From positions 152,052 to 216,051 of the forward strand of contig NZ_FZOQ01000008.1 of NCBI RefSeq assembly GCF_900188175.1: DNA of 64,000 nt, given 5' to 3'. The notes under the pieces were generated by a model. That model was not told where the DNA came from and ran no database searches. It saw nothing but the letters and a program-made list of their open reading frames with translations. Origin of the DNA: Pontibacter ummariensis (GTDB lineage Bacteria; Bacteroidota; Bacteroidia; Cytophagales; Hymenobacteraceae). This document shows positions 18,167 to 26,546 of the stretch, piece after piece. A program made the position numbers and the translations under genes. The number at the start of each line of letters is the position of its first letter. Position 1 is the stretch's first letter.

Positions 18167-18237
18167 ATTCTTATTATGCCTGGATTAGGTTAACAGGAAT
18201 AGTCACTCGGGGCCAAACCCTAGTCCCTTCAGGCCTC

Positions 18238-19437
18238 TTAGGCAGGCATGGCGATATCCTTCGATCTTTTCTTCCTCGGCTTTTTACGTAGCTTGTTGAT
18301 CCAGATCATAGTACCTGTTATCGGCAAGCTAGTGGCAACCAGGCAAGCGATAAAATACAGGATCTTTGAGAATGTGCCGTACACCTCACCCAGGTGCAGG
18401 GGCTTGATCAGGCTTACTACCTGCTCGTTTAATGGTTTCTCAGAGAACAGCTCCAGTTTTATCAACTCCCCGCTATACTGGTCCAGCTGTACTTTGTCTG
18501 CAGCAGCAAGTGCAAAAAAGCCGGTTTTACTTTTAGATATTACCACCGAGCTAAGGGAGTCTGAAGGTAAACTTACCCGGAGGTCTCCTTCGTAAGGCAC
18601 GAGGGCATTTGCCCGCTGGATAAAGTCTGCCACTGTCAAGTTCAGGTGCTCCCCGGCAGGATCAGAAGGGGCAGGCTTCTCTCCTCTTCCCTTAAACACT
18701 TCCGCCCCCATCACGCTGCTCAACCCATCCCGGTACCAACCAAAGGACCAGCACAGGCCGGTGAGGGCCATAATCAGCAACAAAATAGAGGAATAGAAAC
18801 CTAAGGTATTGTGCAGGTCATGGTTTACACGCTTCCAGTTGGCATCAGTCTTCACCTTAAAACCTTGCTTCCAGTTCTTTAGCTTTACCGGGAACCACAG
18901 CACGAGCCCGGACAGCACCAGGAACACGAAAATAATGGTCGATACGCCCACGATTATCTTACCAACATCCCCTTCTATGAGCAACCAGCGGTGCAGCTGC
19001 ATCACGGTACGGAAAAACTCGGTCGCAGGTCCGTCTGTTGTGCCCAGCACCTCTCCTGTATAGGGATTTACAAAATAGGTCGTAGGGCGGCCTCCATCGT
19101 GCCCGCCGCCACGACCGGCCTGGGCAGCACCTTCTCTACCTTCTGGTTTAGCAGCCACCCCTACCCGGTACGTACTTCCTTTGTCCTCCTGAATCTCCAG
19201 AGATACGACCTTCCCCTTTAACTCCTGCTGTAGCTGCGGTATGAGGGCATCTACCGGAAGAAGGGTTGCCTGTGCAGGGGCGTCTACCTCGTACTTGGCA
19301 GGCTCTAGCCACTCTTCGATCTCGGTATGAAAGGTGTAGATCGTGCCACTCAGGCAGACGATAAACAACACGAGTCCACTGGCAATGCCGAGCCAAAGGT
19401 GGATGTCGTTGATAAACTTGCGGAAGGTATAGTGCAT
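18238..19437 (-). CDS. PepSY-associated transmembrane protein (iron-reductase-like)
   Basis: A 399-residue PepSY_TM protein with four transmembrane helices: helix 1 in FINDIHLWLGIASGLVLFIV, then a large periplasmic PepSY-containing loop, helix 2 in IIVGVSTIIFVFLVLSGLVL, helix 3 in LGFYSSILLLIMALTGL, and a last helix near IACLVATSLPITGTMIW. Conserved histidines lie at or near membrane ends (IHLWLG, LHRWLL, DLHNTLG, PLHLGEVYG), consistent with haem binding. Such proteins often sit beside TonB-dependent siderophore receptors and are proposed to reduce ferric siderophores. Here the receptor gene lies just upstream on the same strand. A Gly/His-rich insert (GRGGGHDGGRP) in the periplasmic loop may bind metal. 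Confidence 0.88.
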   Translation of the reverse strand: MHYTFRKFINDIHLWLGIASGLVLFIVCLSGTIYTFHTEIEEWLEPAKYEVDAPAQATLLPVDALIPQLQQELKGKVVSLEIQEDKGSTYRVGVAAKPEGREGAAQAGRGGGHDGGRPTTYFVNPYTGEVLGTTDGPATEFFRTVMQLHRWLLIEGDVGKIIVGVSTIIFVFLVLSGLVLWFPVKLKNWKQGFKVKTDANWKRVNHDLHNTLGFYSSILLLIMALTGLCWSFGWYRDGLSSVMGAEVFKGRGEKPAPSDPAGEHLNLTVADFIQRANALVPYEGDLRVSLPSDSLSSVVISKSKTGFFALAAADKVQLDQYSGELIKLELFSEKPLNEQVVSLIKPLHLGEVYGTFSKILYFIACLVATSLPITGTMIWINKLRKKPRKKRSKDIAMPA

Positions 19438-19537
19438 GGCTATGGTGTGGTTTTTACTTTCCTTGGGAACACATCAGCTGCTGGCAGAGAAACACAGCAG
19501 CGGATGCACAAACTTAGACTAAATCTAAATAAAAAGA

Positions 19538-21976
19538 CTAAAATTTATAAGTCACGATGCCAGAGAAATTTCTTGGCTGTATTCTGTCGATGTAGTTAGA
19601 GCGGTACGCATCATAGCCTACTTCGTCCAGGATATTGTTGAGAAGCAGTCTAAGGCCCCAGTGTTTCTGGAATTCATAACCCAGTTGCGCATTCAGGATC
19701 GTGTAAGCTTTGTTGTACCAGGGAGCGGTGTCTGGCGCGATGGCGTGGTACTGTACCCCATCCTGCGTCCAGTCGTTATAAGGGCGCTCGCCTAAATAGT
19801 AGGCGCCTAACCCAAGGCTCAGTCCGCGTGCAATGCCTTCACTTACCGTGTAGTTTGCCCATGCATTAAAAGTATGCTTCGGGGTATTGTTTGGCGCTGA
19901 TCCCGGCACAAAGGTCGTGTGCTCTTTGTACTGTGCATCGATGTATGCGTAGCCCGTTACAATTTCCAGGTTCGGCAGTACACGGCCAGTCAACTCCACC
20001 TCCACGCCTTTTCGCTCGTCGTTACCTCCTTTGGTGTAATAACCTGCTGATACCACGGCTCCTGTTTCATCCACCCGGAAGACCTCCAGGTTCATGTCCC
20101 TGTTATTGATCTGGAACAGCGTCAGGTTAAAGCGCAGGCGGTTATTAAACCACTCTGTCTTCAGGCCCGCCTCAACCTGGTCGATGCGCTCGGCACCCAG
20201 CGGATCGCCGTTTACATCCACCACGGCAGCGGACCGGGGATTAGAGCTGTTGGTATAAGAACCGAAAACATTAATGTTTTCATTTACCGTGAACATGACT
20301 CCGGCCAGTGGGTTCCAGAAATGCGTCGTTTCACTGGTCTCTTCATCGTTCTTCGTTTTGTTGGTGCTGTAACGCAGGCCACCGTATACCCTTGCCCAGT
20401 TCGTCAGCTGTATCACATCCTGGAAAGAGGCCCCAAAGCGGTAATCGTAGGACTGTGTTTCTCTTGTCAGCTCAAAGGCTGGCAAGCCTTCCGGAAGCGT
20501 GTTTGATACAGTAGCCGGATCAAGAACGTTGATCCGGTCGATGGCAATGGAGTTATAGGTTGGCACGTACAGGTCGATGGCGCGGTAGTCTACCCCGGCC
20601 TGGAAAGTATGTAGCACGCTTCCTGTCTTTACTTTTTGCCCAACAAAGTCGAACTGCAACACGGTGCTCTTGTCCTCTCTTGACGAGTTATGGGCAATAG
20701 AGCGATTATACCAGTTCACCTGGTCCACGTTAATGCCGTTCTCAACATCGCGCTTTACGGCAGAAAGGTTGCTCTTGATCGCGTCCGCATTGTAGTTTGA
20801 ATGGAAAGCAGCCGCACGGATGTACAGGTTGTTGGTCAGGTTATGCTTAAAGCGGGCTGCGTAGGTACTGTGTCTGATATCGGTCAGGTCAGAGTCAAAA
20901 CCCAGGAAGCGGTTAGATGGCAGGTCATAAATTTCATTCTTTTTGTTTCCTATAGAGAGGTTTACTGTGCCAACGTCTATGCTCTGCTCCTCATCAAAGT
21001 AATCCATTTCGAGCGTAAGGGTACTCCTGGCGTTAGGTCGCCATTCGATCGATGGGTTGATGTAGAACGACTCGTTGCTCATGTGGTCCCGGAACTTGCC
21101 CCCGTTCTCATAGGCTCCGTTCATTCGCACAGCCAGCGTCTTCGACTCATTTACCACGCGCTGCACATCAAAAGTAGGGCGGATCAGTCCCCAGCTTCCG
21201 GCACGCAGTGACAGGGACCCGGCATTCTCAAACTTAGGCGTCTTGGTCACGATATTCACGATACCGCCTGGTCCGCCAAGGTCGGTGGCTGCCCCCATGG
21301 TCACGGAGCTCGCCCCTTTCAGCACCTGAACGCTTTCCACGCCCTGCATATCCGTGGAGAAACCGCCACCCCGGAAGTCTGTCATCACCCGCACCCCGTT
21401 CTTTAAGGTAGGGATACCACGGAAGCCCCTGGACGAGATGCTCTCGCGCACACCGCCAAAGGTGGAGTAGGTATACACCCCGGGCACGTTGCGCACCCCC
21501 TCTATCACGGTCAGGGCTCCCTGCTGCTCTATCAGTTTCTCCGAAATAACAGAAATGCTCTGTATCTGCTCACTTGGCTTCAGCGGAAGGCGCGTAAGGG
21601 CATCCAGTTTCTCGGGTTGCTTGTTGCGCTCCCCAAATACCTCTATTTCGGCCATGGTATTGGCCTTGTTAGAAAGCCGGAACAGGATCTCTTCCGTTTC
21701 GCCTCTCTCTAACTGCACCTCAACGGTCTTCCCTTCAAACCCCATCGAGAAAGCACGCACCTGGTACTTTCCTTCCGGCAAACGGTACATATCAAAATAA
21801 CCGTTCTCGTTTGTGATCGTGCCGTACGGTGTTCCTACGATCACCACGCTGGCGGCATTAAGGGCTTCTCCGTTGTCTTGTATTACCTGGCCTTGAACGC
21901 TCGCGCCCCGATGCTGTGCCCACGCTAACTGCGTCAGTAGCAAACAGAGGCTCAAAAGTGTAATGCTTTTCTTCAT
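19538..21976 (-). CDS. TonB-dependent siderophore receptor
   Basis: An 812-residue outer-membrane receptor importing ferric siderophore with energy from TonB-ExbBD. Order: signal peptide ending in AWAQ (about 1-20), a carboxypeptidase-regulatory-like beta-sandwich (about 25-105, VQGQVIQDNGEALNAASVVI), the plug domain (about 125-240, with SISSRGFRG and VQVLKGASSVTMG), then a 22-strand barrel closing with the C-terminal aromatic in FSGIVTYKF. The siderophore subclass is suggested by LPLKPSEQIQSISVIS. It is followed by a PepSY-TM gene and faced by a divergent AraC regulator, a familiar iron-uptake module. The 109-base divergent spacer is AT-rich; no clear Fur box was recognised. Confidence 0.94.
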   Translation of the reverse strand: MKKSITLLSLCLLLTQLAWAQHRGASVQGQVIQDNGEALNAASVVIVGTPYGTITNENGYFDMYRLPEGKYQVRAFSMGFEGKTVEVQLERGETEEILFRLSNKANTMAEIEVFGERNKQPEKLDALTRLPLKPSEQIQSISVISEKLIEQQGALTVIEGVRNVPGVYTYSTFGGVRESISSRGFRGIPTLKNGVRVMTDFRGGGFSTDMQGVESVQVLKGASSVTMGAATDLGGPGGIVNIVTKTPKFENAGSLSLRAGSWGLIRPTFDVQRVVNESKTLAVRMNGAYENGGKFRDHMSNESFYINPSIEWRPNARSTLTLEMDYFDEEQSIDVGTVNLSIGNKKNEIYDLPSNRFLGFDSDLTDIRHSTYAARFKHNLTNNLYIRAAAFHSNYNADAIKSNLSAVKRDVENGINVDQVNWYNRSIAHNSSREDKSTVLQFDFVGQKVKTGSVLHTFQAGVDYRAIDLYVPTYNSIAIDRINVLDPATVSNTLPEGLPAFELTRETQSYDYRFGASFQDVIQLTNWARVYGGLRYSTNKTKNDEETSETTHFWNPLAGVMFTVNENINVFGSYTNSSNPRSAAVVDVNGDPLGAERIDQVEAGLKTEWFNNRLRFNLTLFQINNRDMNLEVFRVDETGAVVSAGYYTKGGNDERKGVEVELTGRVLPNLEIVTGYAYIDAQYKEHTTFVPGSAPNNTPKHTFNAWANYTVSEGIARGLSLGLGAYYLGERPYNDWTQDGVQYHAIAPDTAPWYNKAYTILNAQLGYEFQKHWGLRLLLNNILDEVGYDAYRSNYIDRIQPRNFSGIVTYKF

Positions 21977-22085
21977 TTATATTTATTTAGACTTATTTTA
22001 AATAACTAACTTTGGCAAAAGTATAGTTGAGCAGCGGGGTCCTGGTATCGAAAAGAGGATAAAGAATATCGCTAAACGGATTATT

Positions 22086-23090
22086 ATGAAGATAACTTCC
22101 AAAGTTGACGCCGTCAACGAGTGGATTTGCCATGAAGAACTTTCTACTACCTATGATAACTGCTGTGCGCCCTCCGAGAAGGAAGTAGTGCTGAAAGGTC
22201 CCGCCATCGCCTCGCTTCAGAGCTTCCAGATTAGCGCAAAGGGCTTGTTCATTATCAACACCGAAATGGTGTTTAACCGGCCTGTGTGTGACAGGTTTGA
22301 GGTAACAGACGAAAGCATCATCATGGGCTTTTACCTGGAGGGGGACGCTTCGGCAGAAGTTACGGGCCTGTTACCGGAAAGTGTTAGCCCGCCCAACATA
22401 CACTACATCTGCTACACACCTTCTTTTAAAGCCGAGTTCCGGATGCCACCCCACAAGCTGCACCACTATTTTCTGATCATCCTGTCGAGGGAGTTCTACT
22501 TCCGGCTGCTGCACCAACAAAGCGGCCTGCACCAGGAATTTGCCAACCGGGTGGTTCAGGGCCAGCACTCCTACCTCAATCAAGAGCCGATGGAGATAAC
22601 ACCGGAAATAAAATGGGTGCTGAACGATATCCGGAACAGTCAGCGAAAGGGGCCTCTGAAAAGGCTCTATCTCGAAGCAAAAGTTTTAGAGCTGCTGATG
22701 CTGCAACTAGAGCAATGGCAGCAACTACAGGAGCAACGCACAGGGATGAATTTACTTAAGCGGGATGATGCGATTCGCATTACAGAAGCAAAAGCCATTT
22801 TAGATAAAAACTTCCATAACCCGCCTACCATCCAGGAACTGGCCCGCCAGGTATGCCTGAACGAGTACAAGCTGAAGCAAGGCTTTAAAGCATCCTTTCA
22901 CCACACCGTGCACGGTTATGTGGTGTGGCTCCGGATGGAACAAGCAAAACAGCTGCTTAAGCAACAACAGTACTCCATATCAGAGATCGCCTACCGCATC
23001 GGCTACAAGAGCTCTGCTCACTTTACAGCGGCTTTCAAAAAGCACTTCGGATTTCTGCCCAGCCAGATTAAAGGGCAGTTCGGTGAATAA
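22086..23090 (+). CDS. AraC/XylS family regulator, PchR-like
   Basis: A 334-residue transcription regulator. The C-terminal 100 residues are two helix-turn-helix motifs of the AraC family (PPTIQELARQVCLNEYKLKQGFK, here split by position, and YSISEIAYRIGYKSSAHFTAAFKKHFG). The N-terminal ligand-binding part resembles PchR-type regulators that sense ferric siderophore. It is divergent from the TonB-dependent siderophore receptor with 109 bases between start codons and probably controls it together with the PepSY-TM gene; this regulatory link is inference from position. No ribosome binding site of note is seen, as is common in Bacteroidota. Confidence 0.9.
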   Translation: MKITSKVDAVNEWICHEELSTTYDNCCAPSEKEVVLKGPAIASLQSFQISAKGLFIINTEMVFNRPVCDRFEVTDESIIMGFYLEGDASAEVTGLLPESVSPPNIHYICYTPSFKAEFRMPPHKLHHYFLIILSREFYFRLLHQQSGLHQEFANRVVQGQHSYLNQEPMEITPEIKWVLNDIRNSQRKGPLKRLYLEAKVLELLMLQLEQWQQLQEQRTGMNLLKRDDAIRITEAKAILDKNFHNPPTIQELARQVCLNEYKLKQGFKASFHHTVHGYVVWLRMEQAKQLLKQQQYSISEIAYRIGYKSSAHFTAAFKKHFGFLPSQIKGQFGE

Positions 23091-23463
23091 GTGGAGCTAG
23101 TTAAGCCGCTTTTAAAAAGCTTTAACTATAACAAAGCCATACTTTTGAAAGAGGTCTTACGGTAAATATCGTACTTTCATGTCTACTGTTCCTTTTAACG
23201 ATAGGAACGTCCCGCGCTCTGGAACACCAGCTCTCCTACCCCTGTATTTTTTCCTTGCTTAGCGCTTCGTCATTTAGGCTCTCAGGTAGCCTGCTACAAG
23301 GACAGCGCATCAAGAATTAAAGGCTTTTTGCCAACATACTCCTAACAATTCGTATGAAAGTATTTAAAGCCTGGTAAAGACAGGAGCCTGCAGTAAAAGG
23401 TCGACTTGGAGCTTTACCTGATGCCTGTGTCATTTTGCATACGTTACAGTAAACAGCGCCGAT
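23091..23463 (+). other. Intergenic region between the AraC and GH2 genes (373 bases)
   Basis: No open reading frame worth calling. At 23100-23126 there is a small hairpin made of GTTAA/TTAAC and GCTT/AAGC arms that may end the AraC transcript but lacks a T-run. The rest should hold the GH2 promoter, yet no good -7/-33 pair was recognised. Confidence 0.4.
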
Positions 23464-25296
23464 TTGTCGCCTATGGATTCTACTAACACTAACTTCAACT
23501 TAACCGAAGGGATGGGCATCCCCCACACCGCACAGCAGGAGAACCCCTTGCCACGGGCTGTTTTACGCCCCAATACCCATTACCTTTTAGATGGAGAGTG
23601 GTCTTTTGCGGTCGATCCGGATGACCGCGGCCTACGGGAGCAGTGGTACTTAGGCCACAAGTACCAGCACACAGCCCACTGGCCAGGATCTGTGGAGGCA
23701 CACATGGCCAAAGCCAAAGGCGAGCAACAAGCCCCGGCCTGGCGCGACAAGGTAATAGCCTGGTACGAACGAGAGTTCCCCCGGCCCGAAAAAAGCTCCA
23801 AGTCCTCGCCCTCTATGTTTCAGATCACCTTTGGTGCCTGCGGGTACGAGACCCGCGTGTGGCTAAACGGACGTCTGCTCAGTACGATTGAGGGCGAGGA
23901 GGTTCACTACGGGGAATACACTTCTTTCTCTTACGAGTTAAATGAAGAGCACCTGCTGCCTGTAAACCACCTGACGGTGCGCATTGCCGATACCATGAGT
24001 GCGGAGATACCACGGGGCAAGCAGGAGTCGCACGTGTACAAGCGGGGCGGGATCTGGTACCAAACCTATACGGGTGCTGTGAGGAGCGTGTGGCTCGAAA
24101 CGGTGGAGCGGAACCGGCTCCGGACAAGAGTAGGCGTGAACAGTATTATCGAGGACTCCTTGGTGCGCTTTAATGTGACAACCCGCATCCATGACCCCGG
24201 GCAGTACACGCTCCGGCTAAAAGTATATGAACGGGATGGCGAGCAGGCAGAACCACTCGCCGTTTCCGACTTTTCCCTGCGCCTGCAGGCAGGGCAAAAG
24301 CAGCAATATGTGGTGATGAAAGTACCTGACGGGGTACAATGGTCACCAGAAAACCCACATCTTTACAGGCTGGTAGCACAACTAATTGATGCAACAGGCT
24401 ACACAGCAGAAATAGAGGCCCACTTCGGGCTGCGCAAGTTCGAGGCAAGAGGACGGCATCTTTTTCTGAACAACAAGGAGATTTACATTGATGGTATTCT
24501 GTACCAGCCCGGAACTGCTACCTACGAGGAAATGCGGCAGCACATGTATGCCATGAAAGAGCTGGGCTGTAACCTGGTGCGGGTGCACATTGCCGGGGTC
24601 GACCCGCGCATCTACAACCTGGCAGATGAAATAGGGATGCTACTCTGGGTAGAAGTGCCCAGTACGCACAGTTCCACGACCCAAAGCCGGGAAAACCATA
24701 AGGCAGAGCTTATGCGCATGCTCGCCCTGATAGAAACCAATCCTTCTGTGGTCATCTGGAGCCTGTACAACGAGGATTGGGGCGCCCAGGACATTGCCAC
24801 GAATCCCGATACCCGGCAGTACATCATGGACATGTTTCATTACATGAAAATAAGGCACCCGCAGTTTTTGGTAGTCGATAACGACGGCTGGCAGCATATC
24901 TCCTACGAAGGGAAACTGAAGTCCGACATCCTCACGGCACACCTGTACACACCAGAGTTAGAGAGATGGAAAGAATTGCTGGACCAACTGACAGCCGGGC
25001 AAATGGAGGGAGTGGCGGCCTTCCCACTGGTGGTGGGCGATCCTTACTTCTACCGGGGACAAAGCCCTTTAATTGTGAGTGAATGGGGTGGCTTTGGCTT
25101 TTCGGACTATGGCGGACCGCAAAACCTGGAAGACCGGGCGGAACGCATCCAGCAGTTTAAGGAGGAGTTACGCAAGCGACCTATCGCCGGAGACGTTTAT
25201 ACCCAGGCTACCAACATTGAGGATGAGCGCAACGGCCTGATAGACACGCACACAGGGGAACTCTCCGTGCCGGCAGGTTTACTTAGCTCGCGATAG
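23464..25296 (+). CDS. Glycoside hydrolase family 2 protein (beta-glucuronidase/galactosidase type)
   Basis: A 610-residue enzyme with the GH2 order: sugar-binding jelly roll (about 20-200, YLLDGEWSFAVDPDDRG), immunoglobulin-like middle domain (about 200-315) and TIM barrel (about 315-600). The acid/base glutamate is E437 in WSLYNEDWG and the nucleophile is E540 in LIVSEWGGFG. Length fits beta-glucuronidases, but the distinguishing NxK motif of glucuronidases was not seen, so the substrate is open. There is no signal peptide, so it appears cytoplasmic and would need imported oligosaccharide. No SusCD pair or other glycosidase lies next to it, so it is not part of an obvious polysaccharide utilisation locus. 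Confidence 0.9.
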   Translation: MSPMDSTNTNFNLTEGMGIPHTAQQENPLPRAVLRPNTHYLLDGEWSFAVDPDDRGLREQWYLGHKYQHTAHWPGSVEAHMAKAKGEQQAPAWRDKVIAWYEREFPRPEKSSKSSPSMFQITFGACGYETRVWLNGRLLSTIEGEEVHYGEYTSFSYELNEEHLLPVNHLTVRIADTMSAEIPRGKQESHVYKRGGIWYQTYTGAVRSVWLETVERNRLRTRVGVNSIIEDSLVRFNVTTRIHDPGQYTLRLKVYERDGEQAEPLAVSDFSLRLQAGQKQQYVVMKVPDGVQWSPENPHLYRLVAQLIDATGYTAEIEAHFGLRKFEARGRHLFLNNKEIYIDGILYQPGTATYEEMRQHMYAMKELGCNLVRVHIAGVDPRIYNLADEIGMLLWVEVPSTHSSTTQSRENHKAELMRMLALIETNPSVVIWSLYNEDWGAQDIATNPDTRQYIMDMFHYMKIRHPQFLVVDNDGWQHISYEGKLKSDILTAHLYTPELERWKELLDQLTAGQMEGVAAFPLVVGDPYFYRGQSPLIVSEWGGFGFSDYGGPQNLEDRAERIQQFKEELRKRPIAGDVYTQATNIEDERNGLIDTHTGELSVPAGLLSSR

Positions 25297-25330
25297 GTGG
25301 CCATGGGTAGTGGCACACTACACTTATAAA

Positions 25331-25373
25331 ATAAGCGGGATGCGAAGTTCTTGAACTACAGCATCCCGCTTAT
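25331..25373. terminator. Bidirectional terminator between the GH2 gene and the glycan cluster
   Basis: A 13-bp perfect stem ATAAGCGGGATGC/GCATCCCGCTTAT encloses an inner GAAGTTC/GAAC-type helix and is followed on the plus strand by CCTTTTT. It separates the convergent GH2 gene and the last gene of the minus-strand glycan cluster. Confidence 0.85.
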
Positions 25374-25397
25374 CCTTTTTGTATCTATTATCGTCAC

Positions 25398-26546
25398 TTA
25401 ATCCATTGGCACACTCCGTTTTGAAGGAGAGCTTTGCGAGTTGCCTTTGCCCTGGTCTTTAAAAGCCAGGCGCTCCATTTCCTCTACGGTCTTATTCCAG
25501 GAGTTTGCTTTTATCTTCTCGGCCTGCAGTTTCTTACGGCTTTGCTTTTGCTCTTCTGTTTCCTGTAAATAAGCACGTATTGCCTCTGCAAAAGAAGTAG
25601 CATTATCCTCGATGGCAACAGTTCCTTTGTACTCCCGTACCACGTCGCGTACTGGCGTAGAAACAATCGGCTTCAGTGCCGCCATGTACTCTAATGTTTT
25701 AGTAGGGCTGATATAGCGGGTCGACTCATTCAGGGCAAAAGGCATCATGGCCACATCCATTCCTTTCAGGTAGCCGGGCAACAGGGCATAGTCCTTCTTT
25801 CCCAGGTAATGAATGTTATCCGCTTTGGCAGCCTCCTTCTTATCGATCTTGGCAAAAGGACCGATCATAATGAGCGATACGTCCGGAAGCAATTGGGCAG
25901 TTTTTGCCAGCAGGTCCATGTCAATCCGCTCATCTATCACCCCATAATATCCTACTACCGGCCGCTTTACTTCCTGCAAGTCTTCTGGTACCTCTGTCGC
26001 TGCGTCCATGGCCTTTTCAAAGTGTTCACTATCTACCGAGCTAGGGAAGCAGTGCACATTGTTATGCAAGTCCCGCTTGGCTTCATACAACGATCTCCCC
26101 CCGGTAAACACCACTTCTGCTCTGCCTAACAACTGTCGCTCGTAAGCAGGCAGATTAGGCGAGGCATTTTTAAAGGCCGAATGCTCGTCCATGCAATCAT
26201 AAATGACCTTGCCTGGATTAAAGGACTTGAGCAAATGGACATAGTAAGGCGAGTAAAACCAAAAAGCGGAAGCCTCTATCGCATCTACATGCTTCTTGAG
26301 CAAAGGCACGTATTGGCTGCACATGGTAGGCCAGTTATGCCAGGGAATGTAGGGTGTAAACACGGTCAGGTGATCATTTATCTTTACCTGCTTCACATGC
26401 CCCTGCGGATGTGCCTCGTCCGGGTCTTTGGGTTCTTCTACAAAAAGAATTGAATAACGCTCAGACAGCCTTGTCATGATGTGCTGTGGCCGTTGTGTCA
26501 CCGACTTCCACCGCAGCTGGGAAAATACTATTATATCGTACTGCAT
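25398..26546 (-). CDS. Glycosyltransferase (GT-B fold, GT4-like)
   Basis: A 382-residue GT-B enzyme. The N-terminus MQYDIIVFSQLRWKS followed by QRPQHIMTRLSERY is the hallmark of a glycosyltransferase family often found near UDP-galactopyranose mutase genes; glf lies 15 kb away in this window. The C-terminal domain has VVGYYGVIDERIDMDLL, SLIMIGPFAKIDKKEA and a late YISPTKTLEYMAALKPIVS donor-binding segment. It is the last gene of the minus-strand glycan cluster and ends before a hairpin terminator. Its first 86 bases overlap the 3' end of the upstream gene in another frame. Substrates are unknown. Confidence 0.88.
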   Translation of the reverse strand: MQYDIIVFSQLRWKSVTQRPQHIMTRLSERYSILFVEEPKDPDEAHPQGHVKQVKINDHLTVFTPYIPWHNWPTMCSQYVPLLKKHVDAIEASAFWFYSPYYVHLLKSFNPGKVIYDCMDEHSAFKNASPNLPAYERQLLGRAEVVFTGGRSLYEAKRDLHNNVHCFPSSVDSEHFEKAMDAATEVPEDLQEVKRPVVGYYGVIDERIDMDLLAKTAQLLPDVSLIMIGPFAKIDKKEAAKADNIHYLGKKDYALLPGYLKGMDVAMMPFALNESTRYISPTKTLEYMAALKPIVSTPVRDVVREYKGTVAIEDNATSFAEAIRAYLQETEEQKQSRKKLQAEKIKANSWNKTVEEMERLAFKDQGKGNSQSSPSKRSVPMD

